From positions 5,386-23,625 of the forward strand of contig JALQVB010000009.1 in the NCBI GenBank assembly GCA_023260495.1: 18,240 bases of DNA, written 5' to 3'. Made by a program: the position numbers and the translations under genes. This document shows, one piece after another, positions 6,588-14,450 of the stretch. Source of the DNA: Aquiluna sp. (GTDB lineage: Bacteria > Actinomycetota > Actinomycetes > Actinomycetales > Microbacteriaceae). The notes under the pieces were generated by a model. It made no database searches and was not told where the DNA came from. It saw nothing but the letters and a program-made list of their open reading frames with translations. Every line of letters begins with the position of its first letter. Position 1 is the stretch's first letter.

Positions 6588-9413
6588 TTGCTAGCCGAGC
6601 AACATCAGTTCAAGTTCCGGCACATCGGGCCGGATGCCACCGAGCAGCAAAAAATGCTCGACTTCCTTGGCATCAAAAACCTAAGCGAACTGATGGAGAA
6701 GGCACTGCCCGATGCCATCAAGTATCGAGGTGGCTCGACTCTGCCAGACCCGGTCAGCGAGGAAGATGCCCTCGAGCGGCTGCGCGAGATCGGCGGCAAA
6801 AACCGGATAACTCAAAGCTTTATCGGCCTTGGCTACTACGGCACCAGAACCCCGGGAGTCATCAAGCGCAACGTGCTGGAGAACCCAAGTTGGTATACCG
6901 CCTACACCCCCTACCAGCCAGAGATCTCTCAGGGCCGGCTCGAGGCACTAATCAACTTCCAGACGGTGGTCACCGAGCTCACCGGCATGAAGACCGCTAA
7001 TGCCTCGATGTTGGATGAGTCGACCGCAGTGGTTGAGGCGATGATGATTGCCCGACGCAGCGCAGGCACCGAGAGCAATGTCTTCTTTGTCGACAGCGAC
7101 CTGTTTCCGCAGACCAAGCAGCTGCTCGAGCACCGAGCCGAGCCGATGGGCATCGTCATCAAGTACTTCGATGCCGCCGACCCGAACCAGCTAGACGAAG
7201 AGTGCTTCGGAGCTGTGGTGCAGTACCCGGGCGCATCGGGACGCATCGTTGATTTCGATGGCATCTTTGCCAAGGTGCACGAATTTGGTGGACTGGCCAT
7301 TGCCACAGCCGACCTGATGGCGCTAACCCTGATTACCCCTCCGGGAGAGAAGGGTGCGGACGTTGTCTGCGGCACCACCCAGCGATTTGGGGTGCCAATG
7401 GGCTTTGGTGGTCCACACGCCGGGTACCTAGCGGTGCGCGAAAAGCTCGAGCGGACCATGCCCGGACGCCTGGTTGGCGTCTCGGTAGATGCCGAAGGTT
7501 CTCCTGCCTACCGCCTCACCCTGCAGACTCGCGAGCAGCACATCAGGCGCGAAAAGGCGACTTCAAATATCTGCACCGCCCAGGTTCTGCTTGCGGTGAT
7601 GGCGGGTATGTACGCGGTCTATCACGGACCAGAAGACCTCAAGGCGATAGCCAGCGAGATTCACTCCAAAGCATCGGCTCTTGCCAAAGTCCTTCAAGAA
7701 ATCGGCTTCGAGCTGCAGCACGAGAGTTTCTTTGACACCATCCGGGTTCTGAACATAGATGCCCAAAAGCACTTCCAGGCAGCTCGCGAAAAAGACCTAA
7801 CCATGCTGGTAGTGGACGAGAGCACCCTGGGCATATCCGTTGATGAGAGCACCACCTGGAAGCACCTGGCCGAGTTGGCGACCGCCTTTGGCGCTCGAGC
7901 ACCAAGGCCTGAGGATGCCACCGACCGGCTTCGCAACCACAGGACCAGCGCATTCCTGGAGCACCCGGTGTTCAACACGCACCACTCTGAGACCGCAATG
8001 ATGCGCTACCTCAAGAAGCTTGCCGACCATGACTACGCGCTCGACCGCGGCATGATTCCGCTTGGTTCCTGCACCATGAAGCTCAACTCGGTAACCGAAA
8101 TGGAAGCTGTCACCTGGCCAGAATTTGCCAGCCTGCACCCATTCGCACCTGCCGAAGACACCCAGGGCTACATCGAGCTGATCACCGAGCTGAGCAATTG
8201 GCTTAGCGACATCACCGGCTACGAGGCGGTATCGCTGCAGCCAAACGCCGGAAGCCAGGGAGAGCTAGCTGGACTGCTGGCAATTCGCGGCTACCACCGC
8301 TCCCGCGGGGACTTCCAGCGCAACATCTGTCTGATTCCATCCAGCGCCCACGGCACGAACGCAGCGAGCGCCGTGCTGGCTGGCATGGAAGTTGTTGTGG
8401 TTGCCTGCGATGAGAACGGCAACGTTGATGTTGCTGACCTGAAGACCAAGATCGCCGAGCACAGCGATGCGCTAGCCGCGCTGATGATCACTTACCCCTC
8501 CACACACGGTGTGTATGAGGAGGCAGTGGTCGAGATTTGCGACCTGGTTCACGCAGCCGGTGGTCAGGTTTACATCGATGGTGCAAACACCAATGCGGTA
8601 GTTGGATTTGCCAAGTTTGGCGAGTTCGGGGGCGATGTTTCGCACCTGAATCTGCACAAGACCTTCTGCATCCCGCACGGTGGTGGTGGTCCGGGCGTAG
8701 GACCGGTGGTTGCCAAGGAGCACCTCCGCCAGTTCCTGCCTGGGCACTCGATGGCTCAGGTTGAGCTCACCGGCTACGGCCCAGTTTCTGCAGCCCCGTT
8801 CGGTTCGCCAAGCATTCTTCCAATCTCATGGGCCTACATCCACCTAATGGGATCCGAGGGTCTAATTGGCGCAACCTCGGTTGCCGTGCTGAGTGCAAAC
8901 TATGTTGCAAAGCGACTGGCCGACGCCTACCCGCTTCTATACACAGGCAAGAATGGACTTGTTGCGCACGAGGCAATCATCGATATTCGCCCATTGCAAA
9001 AAGAAGCTGGCATCTCAAATGACGATGTTGCGAAGCGCCTTGTTGACTATGGCTTCCACGCCCCAACCATGAGCTTCCCGGTTGCCGGAACCCTCATGAT
9101 TGAGCCCACCGAGTCGGAGCCAATGGAAGAGCTGGAGCGCTTCATCCATGCCATGCTGGCAATCAGGGCCGAGGCACAGAGGGTTCAGGACGGCGAATGG
9201 CCAACTGATGACAACCCACTGGTAAATGCCCCGCACACAGCCAGCCACCTGACCGGTGAGTGGAACCACCCTTACACCAGGGCGGAGGCAGTCTTCCCGG
9301 TGGCAAACCAGGAGCGCAGCAAGTATTGGCCACCGGTAAGAAGGATTGACGGCGCCTTTGGAGATCGCAATCTCACTTGCACCTGCCCTCCGATTGAGAG
9401 TTTTGCTCGCTAG
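6588..9413 (+). CDS. gcvP: GcvP, glycine dehydrogenase (decarboxylating), P protein
   Basis: PLP enzyme that decarboxylates glycine and loads the remaining aminomethyl group on lipoyl-GcvH. 941 residues, a single-chain (fused alpha/beta) form of near-normal length. Motifs: FKFRHIGPDATEQQKML near the start, SFIGLGYYGTRTPGVIKRNVLENPSWYTAYTPYQPEISQGRLE, and the PLP site HLNLHKTFCIPHGGGGPGVGPV with Lys691. The C-terminus ends with RIDGAFGDRNLTCTCPPIESFAR. It starts at TTG 6588 right after the gcvH TAA (TAATTG), with GGAGGG at 6579-6584. The stop TAG (9411-9413) lies in a CTAG that is also the stop of the convergent doc-like gene. The long open frame shows no damage, unlike gcvT. Confidence 0.97.
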   Translation: MLAEQHQFKFRHIGPDATEQQKMLDFLGIKNLSELMEKALPDAIKYRGGSTLPDPVSEEDALERLREIGGKNRITQSFIGLGYYGTRTPGVIKRNVLENPSWYTAYTPYQPEISQGRLEALINFQTVVTELTGMKTANASMLDESTAVVEAMMIARRSAGTESNVFFVDSDLFPQTKQLLEHRAEPMGIVIKYFDAADPNQLDEECFGAVVQYPGASGRIVDFDGIFAKVHEFGGLAIATADLMALTLITPPGEKGADVVCGTTQRFGVPMGFGGPHAGYLAVREKLERTMPGRLVGVSVDAEGSPAYRLTLQTREQHIRREKATSNICTAQVLLAVMAGMYAVYHGPEDLKAIASEIHSKASALAKVLQEIGFELQHESFFDTIRVLNIDAQKHFQAAREKDLTMLVVDESTLGISVDESTTWKHLAELATAFGARAPRPEDATDRLRNHRTSAFLEHPVFNTHHSETAMMRYLKKLADHDYALDRGMIPLGSCTMKLNSVTEMEAVTWPEFASLHPFAPAEDTQGYIELITELSNWLSDITGYEAVSLQPNAGSQGELAGLLAIRGYHRSRGDFQRNICLIPSSAHGTNAASAVLAGMEVVVVACDENGNVDVADLKTKIAEHSDALAALMITYPSTHGVYEEAVVEICDLVHAAGGQVYIDGANTNAVVGFAKFGEFGGDVSHLNLHKTFCIPHGGGGPGVGPVVAKEHLRQFLPGHSMAQVELTGYGPVSAAPFGSPSILPISWAYIHLMGSEGLIGATSVAVLSANYVAKRLADAYPLLYTGKNGLVAHEAIIDIRPLQKEAGISNDDVAKRLVDYGFHAPTMSFPVAGTLMIEPTESEPMEELERFIHAMLAIRAEAQRVQDGEWPTDDNPLVNAPHTASHLTGEWNHPYTRAEAVFPVANQERSKYWPPVRRIDGAFGDRNLTCTCPPIESFAR

Positions 9414-9781
9414 TCAAGCGGAACGAGGTGCAACCTAATCATTTCGGCTGCTTGCTCCACCGTGATTTGATCAGTAGCAATTCCAAGAACGAATTCCATA
9501 CCCTCGTCGGTCGTGAAATTGTGCTTGTAGCCATTCAAAAAAAGAAATACGACCATAAGCGCCCAAGTGGTGCGTTTGTTACCGTCGACTAGAGCGTGGT
9601 TCTTGGCCAACGAATGGCTTAGCGCTGCTGCTTTCATTTCAAGACTTGAGTACGCATCTTCACCGAAGACAGTGGTTTGAGGTCTCGCCAGGGCAGAATC
9701 CAGCAATCCGACTTCCTTTACATGAAAGCCGAGACTGGATATGACATCAAGGGCGTGATCCAGCTCCACATACTCGGTCAT
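9410..9781 (-). CDS. doc: Doc-type Fic-fold toxin (death-on-curing family)
   Basis: A 123-residue Fic/Doc toxin. The short motif HALVDGNKRT (62-71) matches the Doc version HxFx(D/N)xNKR of the Fic catalytic loop; as in Doc, the Lys replaces the Gly of AMP-transferring Fic proteins, and Doc of phage P1 is known to phosphorylate EF-Tu. The third position of the motif is Leu rather than the usual Phe (HAL). Helices ALVDGNKRTTWALMVVFLFLNGY follow. The ATG overlaps the upstream antitoxin stop as ATGA. The stop overlaps the gcvP stop on the other strand through CTAG. The partner is not a recognisable Phd protein but a short antitoxin with a ribbon-helix-helix look. Confidence 0.88.
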   Translation of the reverse strand: MTEYVELDHALDVISSLGFHVKEVGLLDSALARPQTTVFGEDAYSSLEMKAAALSHSLAKNHALVDGNKRTTWALMVVFLFLNGYKHNFTTDEGMEFVLGIATDQITVEQAAEMIRLHLVPLD

Positions 9782-9984
9782 GCGTCTGCCAGACGGTCCA
9801 TAAGCTCTTTGTCATGCGTGAGCACGAATTGCAGCGCCTCACTGACTCGACGCTTTTTCCGCGACTCACGCTCCACCATACGCATCGCTTCAAGCAGGGC
9901 TTTTTGCTTGGAGGTTCCGAGCTGCTCTGCAAGTCTGGAAAGGATAGCTTCATCTTCTGCGGTAAGTCTGAGTGTCATAGCCAT
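9778..9984 (-). CDS. Antitoxin of the Doc module, probable ribbon-helix-helix type
   Basis: A 68-residue protein, MAMTLRLTAEDEAILSRLAEQLGTSKQKALLEAM at 1-34: an N-terminal strand (TLRLT) and two helices as in CopG/Arc-like DNA-binding antitoxins, followed by a charged helical tail (VERESRKKRRVSEALQFVLTHDKELMDRLADA) that would bind the toxin. Family assignment is by pattern only. The ATG at 9984 is preceded by TACCGT at 7 bases and has no Shine-Dalgarno, favouring leaderless start at the first ATG; the second ATG (9978) is the alternative. It overlaps the toxin gene by ATGA. A perfect 17-base palindrome lies 10 bases upstream. Confidence 0.8.
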   Translation of the reverse strand: MAMTLRLTAEDEAILSRLAEQLGTSKQKALLEAMRMVERESRKKRRVSEALQFVLTHDKELMDRLADA

Positions 9985-9991
9985 GAGAGTA

Positions 9992-10019
9992 ACGGTATCA
10001 AAGTGATACCAATTGTCAA
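9992..10019 (-). promoter_or_regulatory. Promoter and operator of the Doc module
   Basis: Minus strand: -35 TTGACA (10019-10014, perfect consensus), 16-base spacer, -10 TACCGT (9997-9992), then seven bases to the ATG at 9984. Inside it, GGTATCA (9994-10000) and TGATACC (10004-10010) make a perfect inverted repeat with a 3-base centre that covers most of the -10 and spacer. Antitoxin binding here would block RNA polymerase (inference). Confidence 0.7.
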
Positions 10020-10046
10020 GCTCAAGAATCTGTTGAAAAGACTGAG

Positions 10047-11549
10047 CTAGTGAGACCTGGGGACAAGTAGCCGATATGCGGCCTCTAGCTCCTCGCCTAA
10101 ATCTCTGTCCGGGCCCAAGCCCGGCACCTTCTCACGAAGGATTGCAATTAGCTCTCCGGTCACTGGTGATGGTCTCAGCGGAGCTCTCATTTCAACTGCC
10201 CTGGCAGCCGTGACTAGCTCGATAGCGATAATTCGCCGCAGGTTATCAAGCGACTTGCGAAGCTTTCTCGCCGCATGCCAGCCCATGGAAACGTGGTCCT
10301 CCTGCATCGCACTCGATGGAATCGAGTCCACGCTTGCCGGGTTGGCCAGTCGCTTGTTCTCAGACACCAATCCGGCCTGCGTGTATTGGGCGATCATCAA
10401 ACCCGAGTCAACTCCAGGATCGTTAGCCAAGAAGGCTGGCAATCCGCGGTTGCGCGAGACGTCTAGGAACCGGTCAGTCCTGCGCTCGGAGATAGACCCA
10501 ACATCAGCGGCGGCAATGGCCAGAAAATCTAAGACCATCGCGACTGGAGCACCATGGAAGTTTCCGTTTGAGGTGACCTCACCGCTCTCCAGCACCACAG
10601 GGTTGTCGATCACCGAGGCGAGCTCGCGCTCTGCAACCAATTTGGCATGAGTCAGGGTGTCTCGAGCGGCGCCTGCCACCTGAGGCGCGCAGCGCAGGGA
10701 ATAGGCATCCTGCACAACGCCATCGCCATGGCGATGCGACTGCACTATCTCGCTTCCTTGAAGTGCTGCAAACATATTTGCCGCGCTAGTTGCTTGGCCA
10801 GGGTGTGGTCTAAGTCCCTCGTGAAGCTCTGGTCGGTAAACCCGGTCGGTGCCCATCTGCCCCTCGACGCTCATGGCGGCAACCACATCACCTTGATCGA
10901 GCAGCGTCTCGAAATCAGCGATGGCCATGATCAACATCCCGAGCATGCCATCGGTGCCATTGATAAGCGCCAGCCCTTCTTTTTCGGCAAGCTCTACTGG
11001 TTCAATGCCGGCTGCAGCCAGTAGCGAGGCAACGGGTGCCTCGGTGCCATCCGGCCCAAAGGCTCTGCCCTCACCCATCAGCACCATGGCGCAGTGTGCG
11101 AGTGGTGCGAGATCGCCAGAGCACCCCAAAGACCCGAATTCGACAACGCGAGGCGTAATCCGAGCGTTCAAGATCGCCGCATAGGTTTGTGCCACAACAG
11201 GCCGCACACCGGTGCGACCGGAACACATGGTGCGCAGTCGCAGCAGCATCATTGCCCGGACGACTTCGGTCTCAACCGGGTCCCCCATGCCAGCGGCATG
11301 CGAACGAATTAGTGACTTCTGCAACTGCACCCGATCGGCCATTGGGATGTGACGCTGAGCGAGTGCTCCGAAGCCGGTCGAGATCCCATAAACCGGCTCA
11401 TCTCCGGCGGCCAACTTCTCGATGTGTGCACGGGTCTCGGCCATGGCAGAAAGCGAAGCTTCACTAATGCTCACCTCGGCACCATGCCTTGCCACTGCGA
11501 TGACGTCGGCAAAGCTAAGCCCGCTGGTGCCTAAAACAATCTCTTGCAT
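10047..11549 (-). CDS. hutH: HutH, histidine ammonia-lyase
   Basis: Removes ammonia from histidine to give urocanate, the first step of the Hut pathway. 500 residues from ATG 11549. The MIO cofactor forms from three residues at 143-145, here Cys-Ser-Gly in GSLGCSGDLAPLAHC rather than the commoner Ala-Ser-Gly; the Ser needed is present. Tyr54 in EPVYGISTGFGALA matches the active-site Tyr of the family. The numbering matches reference enzymes closely, supporting ATG 11549 over an in-frame TTG at 11564; AAAGG lies 7 bases before this ATG. It starts 4 bases after hutI ends and is last in hutU-hutI-hutH. The stop lies 28 bases from the Doc promoter, with no clear terminator. Confidence 0.96.
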   Translation of the reverse strand: MQEIVLGTSGLSFADVIAVARHGAEVSISEASLSAMAETRAHIEKLAAGDEPVYGISTGFGALAQRHIPMADRVQLQKSLIRSHAAGMGDPVETEVVRAMMLLRLRTMCSGRTGVRPVVAQTYAAILNARITPRVVEFGSLGCSGDLAPLAHCAMVLMGEGRAFGPDGTEAPVASLLAAAGIEPVELAEKEGLALINGTDGMLGMLIMAIADFETLLDQGDVVAAMSVEGQMGTDRVYRPELHEGLRPHPGQATSAANMFAALQGSEIVQSHRHGDGVVQDAYSLRCAPQVAGAARDTLTHAKLVAERELASVIDNPVVLESGEVTSNGNFHGAPVAMVLDFLAIAAADVGSISERRTDRFLDVSRNRGLPAFLANDPGVDSGLMIAQYTQAGLVSENKRLANPASVDSIPSSAMQEDHVSMGWHAARKLRKSLDNLRRIIAIELVTAARAVEMRAPLRPSPVTGELIAILREKVPGLGPDRDLGEELEAAYRLLVPRSH

Positions 11550-11553
11550 TTGA

Positions 11554-12711
11554 TTACCTTTCAAACACCAGCTCGCCAGCCACGTAGGTCTGGCTCACAA
11601 GCTGCACTCCCGGCCGGTAGGCCAGGTGGATGTGATTTGGTGCGTCCAGCACCACAAAGTCGGCGTTCGAACCGACCTCAAGGGTGCCCCTGTCGTTGCG
11701 CAAAGCCCTAGCGCCACCTCGAGTGGCGGCCCAAAGGGCCTGGTCTGGAGTAAGCCCCATCTCCCGAACGGCAAGGGCGATACAGAACGGCATTGAAGTT
11801 GTAAAAGAAGATCCAGGGTTGCAATCGGTGGCGAGCGCGACGGTGACGCCAGCTGCAACGAGTCTTCTGGCATCTGGATAGGGACTCTTGGTTGAGAACT
11901 CAGCCCCCGGCACCAAAGTGGCAACCGTGTTGGAGCCAGACAGCGAAGCGATATCTTCGGCACTCAGCTGAGTGCAGTGGTCAACCGAAGCACAATCCAG
12001 CTCTACAGCCAGCTGGATTCCACCTTGGTTTTCAAGTTGGTTCGAATGCATCCTGGGTTTTAGTCCAGATGCAATTCCAGCCTCAAGAATCTCTCTGGAC
12101 TCTTCGGTGCTGAAGGCACCTCGATCGCAGAACACGTCAATCCACTTCGCATACTGCTTTGCCCCTTCCAGCATCTCTCCTGTGAGTGAGGCTAGGTATT
12201 CCTTGCGTTCAACACCCTCCGGCACGACGTGGGCGCCAAGGAACGTGACGTCCTCGGTGAATTCGCGAGCAATCTTGAGCGAGCGCAACTCGGTTTCAAC
12301 ATCTAGGCCGTAGCCGCTTTTTATCTCGAAATGCGTGATGCCGCTCGAGTAAAACTCGGCTATCAGGCGCCTGGCATTTTCGCGCAGCTCTTCATCACTC
12401 GCCTCGCGCGTGGCCCGCACGGTAGTGCGAATCCCGCCAGAAGAGTACGGAGTCCCAGCCATGCGGTGCGCAAATTCTTCGCTGCGCTCTCCGCCAAAAA
12501 TCAGGTGCGAATGAGAATCAACAAAACCGGGAATGACGCACTTGCCCGCCAGGGAAACCACATTGTCTGCATCTGGTGCACCATGCTGCGCTCCAGCAAA
12601 AACCACCTTGCCGTCTTCAACAACCAGCGCTGCATTTTCGATGATCTGCAGTTGCCCAAATGCCTCGCCGGTGAGAACCAGCGAGGCTATTTCTTGGTAC
12701 TTCGTTTTCAC
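11554..12711 (-). CDS. hutI: HutI, imidazolonepropionase
   Basis: Metal-dependent amidohydrolase that opens imidazolone propionate to formimidoylglutamate, third step of histidine breakdown. 385 residues. Metal-binding His67 and His69 lie in VDSHSHLIFGGERSEEF (family usual DxHxHxVFAGxRxxEF). The family signature FEIKSGYGLDVETELRSL is at 127-144; LGAHVVPEG, MHSNQLENQGG, DHCTQLS and ATDCNPGSSFTTSM give the other His/Asp positions. The GTG start overlaps the hutU stop as GTGA; no strong RBS, so translation is probably coupled. Fully open frame, no damage. Confidence 0.96.
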   Translation of the reverse strand: MKTKYQEIASLVLTGEAFGQLQIIENAALVVEDGKVVFAGAQHGAPDADNVVSLAGKCVIPGFVDSHSHLIFGGERSEEFAHRMAGTPYSSGGIRTTVRATREASDEELRENARRLIAEFYSSGITHFEIKSGYGLDVETELRSLKIAREFTEDVTFLGAHVVPEGVERKEYLASLTGEMLEGAKQYAKWIDVFCDRGAFSTEESREILEAGIASGLKPRMHSNQLENQGGIQLAVELDCASVDHCTQLSAEDIASLSGSNTVATLVPGAEFSTKSPYPDARRLVAAGVTVALATDCNPGSSFTTSMPFCIALAVREMGLTPDQALWAATRGGARALRNDRGTLEVGSNADFVVLDAPNHIHLAYRPGVQLVSQTYVAGELVFER

Positions 12712-14369
12712 TCGATGTCCAGCATCGGGACGTGAACATGCTTTTCGTGCGCCACGGCTTGCGCCTCTGGATAGCCGGCATCACAGTGTCGAATTACACC
12801 CATGCCTGGATCGTTGGTCAGCACCCGTCGCAGCTTCTCCCCAGCTAGCTCGGTGCCATCGGCAACCGAGACCTGTCCTGCGTGAATCGACCTTCCCATG
12901 CCGACACCGCCCCCGTGGTGCAGCGATACCCAGCTCGCACCAGAAGCGATGTTGACCATTGCGTTCAGCAGCGGCCAGTCGGCAATGGCGTCGGAACCAT
13001 CCAGCATGGCCTCCGACTCGCGATACGGCGATGCCACGCTGCCGCAGTCCAAGTGGTCGCGGCCGATAACAATCGGAGCCGAAACCTCACCCTTGGCAAC
13101 CAACTGGTTGAAGGCTTCACCCGCCTTATCGCGCTCGCCATAACCGAGCCAGCAGATACGTGCTGGCAGACCCTGGAACTCAACTCGATCCTGCGCCATG
13201 GTGATCCAGCGGCGCAGGTGAGTGTTGTCGGGGAACAGATCCAGCACGGCCTGGTCGGTGCGGTAGATGTCTTTCTTATCGCCAGATAGCGCCACCCACC
13301 TAAACGGCCCCTTGCCCTCACAGAACAGTGGGCGAATATAGGCCGGTATGAAGCCGGGGAACTTAAAGGCGTCTTGGAACCCGCCCTTGCGGGCCTCATC
13401 TCTGATTGAGTTTCCATAGTCGAAAACCTCGGCACCCTTTTGCATGAAACCGACCATGGCGGCAACTTGCTTGGCCATCGCGGCCTCAGCTCGCTCGGTG
13501 AATTCCTTTGGGTCACGCTCTGCGTATTCACGAGCATCGGAAAACTCGACACCCTCTGGGATGTAATAGAGCGGGTCGTGAGCACTGGTCTGGTCGGTCA
13601 CGATGTCGATCTCCACATCGCGCTTGAGAAGCTCTTCAAAGATGGTCGCCGCGTTGCCCACCACACCAACTGACAGTGCCTTCTTCTCGGCCTTATAGCG
13701 AGTCACCCTGGCGATGGCATCGTCAAGGTCGTTTGCAATCTCGTCCAGATACCTGGTTTCGACTCGCTTTTGCAGCCGAGTGGGGTCGATGTCAACAATC
13801 AGGCAGGTGCCCTCATTCATGGTCACGGCCAATGGCTGAGCTCCGCCCATGCCGCCGCAGCCACCAGTCAGAGTCAACGTGCCGGCAAGGGTGCCGCCAA
13901 ACTTCTTGGCTGCAACCGCAGCAAAGGTCTCGTAGGTGCCCTGCAAGATGCCTTGGGTTCCGATGTAGATCCATGAGCCAGCGGTCATCTGCCCATACAT
14001 CGTCAGGCCCAACTTCTCTAGCCTGCGGAACTCTGGCCAGGTAGCCCAATCGCCGACCAGGTTGGAGTTGGCTAGCAGCACCCTGGGTGCCCACTCATGA
14101 GTCTGGAAGACACCAACAGGCTTGCCAGATTGCACTAGCATCGTCTCGTCGTTCTTGAGGTTGGTGAGGGTCTTCACCATCGCATCGAAACTGTCCCAGT
14201 TTCTAGCGGCTTTGCCGCTGCCGCCATAGACAATTAGCTCTTCGGGATGCTCGGCGACCGAGGGGTCGAGGTTGTTGTGCAGCATGCGAAGTGCTGCCTC
14301 TTGCTGCCAGCCCTGGGCAGTCAATGTGCTGCCGGTGGCAGCTCTAAGTGTGCGCGTCGTTGCGTTCAT
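12708..14369 (-). CDS. hutU: HutU, urocanate hydratase
   Basis: Urocanase adds water to urocanate to give imidazolone propionate, using tightly bound NAD as electrophile. 553 residues, the usual length. Motifs: EELIVYGGSGKAARNWDSF near the N-terminus, the NAD-binding LTGGCGGMGGAQPLAVTMNEG in the middle, RICWLGYGERDKAGEAFN with the expected catalytic Cys at 406, and RDHLDCGSVASPYRESEAMLDGSDAIADWP followed by HHGGGVGMGRSIHAGQV. The ATG at 14369 has no Shine-Dalgarno; TGAAAT lies 6 bases upstream with TTGTTT 17 bases further, suggesting a leaderless start. First gene of the leftward hut operon; diverges from the IclR gene. Confidence 0.97.
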   Translation of the reverse strand: MNATTRTLRAATGSTLTAQGWQQEAALRMLHNNLDPSVAEHPEELIVYGGSGKAARNWDSFDAMVKTLTNLKNDETMLVQSGKPVGVFQTHEWAPRVLLANSNLVGDWATWPEFRRLEKLGLTMYGQMTAGSWIYIGTQGILQGTYETFAAVAAKKFGGTLAGTLTLTGGCGGMGGAQPLAVTMNEGTCLIVDIDPTRLQKRVETRYLDEIANDLDDAIARVTRYKAEKKALSVGVVGNAATIFEELLKRDVEIDIVTDQTSAHDPLYYIPEGVEFSDAREYAERDPKEFTERAEAAMAKQVAAMVGFMQKGAEVFDYGNSIRDEARKGGFQDAFKFPGFIPAYIRPLFCEGKGPFRWVALSGDKKDIYRTDQAVLDLFPDNTHLRRWITMAQDRVEFQGLPARICWLGYGERDKAGEAFNQLVAKGEVSAPIVIGRDHLDCGSVASPYRESEAMLDGSDAIADWPLLNAMVNIASGASWVSLHHGGGVGMGRSIHAGQVSVADGTELAGEKLRRVLTNDPGMGVIRHCDAGYPEAQAVAHEKHVHVPMLDIE

Positions 14370-14375
14370 GAGCCA

Positions 14376-14404
14376 ATTTCACAACCCCCGAGACCTTCAA
14401 ACAA
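14376..14404 (-). promoter_or_regulatory. Candidate hutU promoter
   Basis: Minus strand: -35-like TTGTTT (14404-14399), 17-base spacer, -10-like TGAAAT (14381-14376), then six bases (tggctc) to the hutU ATG. The -10 lacks the usual A at position 2. The degenerate operator copy at 14408-14420 lies just upstream of this -35. Confidence 0.45.
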
Positions 14405-14407
14405 CGG

Positions 14408-14420
14408 GAAATTTGTGGCA
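14408..14420 (+). promoter_or_regulatory. Degenerate second operator copy
   Basis: GAAATTTGTGGCA matches 10 of 13 bases of the right-hand part of the nearby perfect palindrome (GAAATTTCAGACA at 14428-14440). Their centres are 20 bases apart, near two DNA turns, so a regulator could bind both on one face (inference). Confidence 0.4.
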
Positions 14421-14422
14421 TC

Positions 14423-14440
14423 TGTCTGAAATTTCAGACA
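14423..14440 (+). promoter_or_regulatory. Perfect 18-base palindrome, probable operator of the hut regulator
   Basis: TGTCTGAAATTTCAGACA is an exact palindrome (9-base arms, no spacer) between hutU and the IclR gene. It overlaps the candidate -10 of the IclR gene (CAAACT, 14439-14444) and lies upstream of the hutU promoter, so it could serve both. IclR-family dimers/tetramers bind palindromic sites; assignment to this regulator rests on position. Confidence 0.65.
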
Positions 14441-14444
14441 AACT
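14439..14444 (+). promoter_or_regulatory. Candidate leaderless -10 box of the IclR-hutG transcript
   Basis: CAAACT is followed by six bases (agagcc) and the ATG at 14451, without a Shine-Dalgarno. Its first two bases are the last two of the 18-base palindrome, which suggests self-repression. Confidence 0.4.
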
Positions 14445-14450
14445 AGAGCC

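Noticed and set aside
10019..10048. AGCTCA/TGAGCT inverted repeat downstream of hutH as a terminator
   Set aside because: Six-base arms with an 18-base loop and no T-tract; it overlaps the Doc-module -35. Too weak to call.
12965..13585. Long antisense frame inside hutU (and similar long frames inside purF, hutI and gcvP)
   Set aside because: Same GC-rich coding DNA read in another frame; Arg/Ser/Pro-rich translations without domains, and the overlapping genes are certain.
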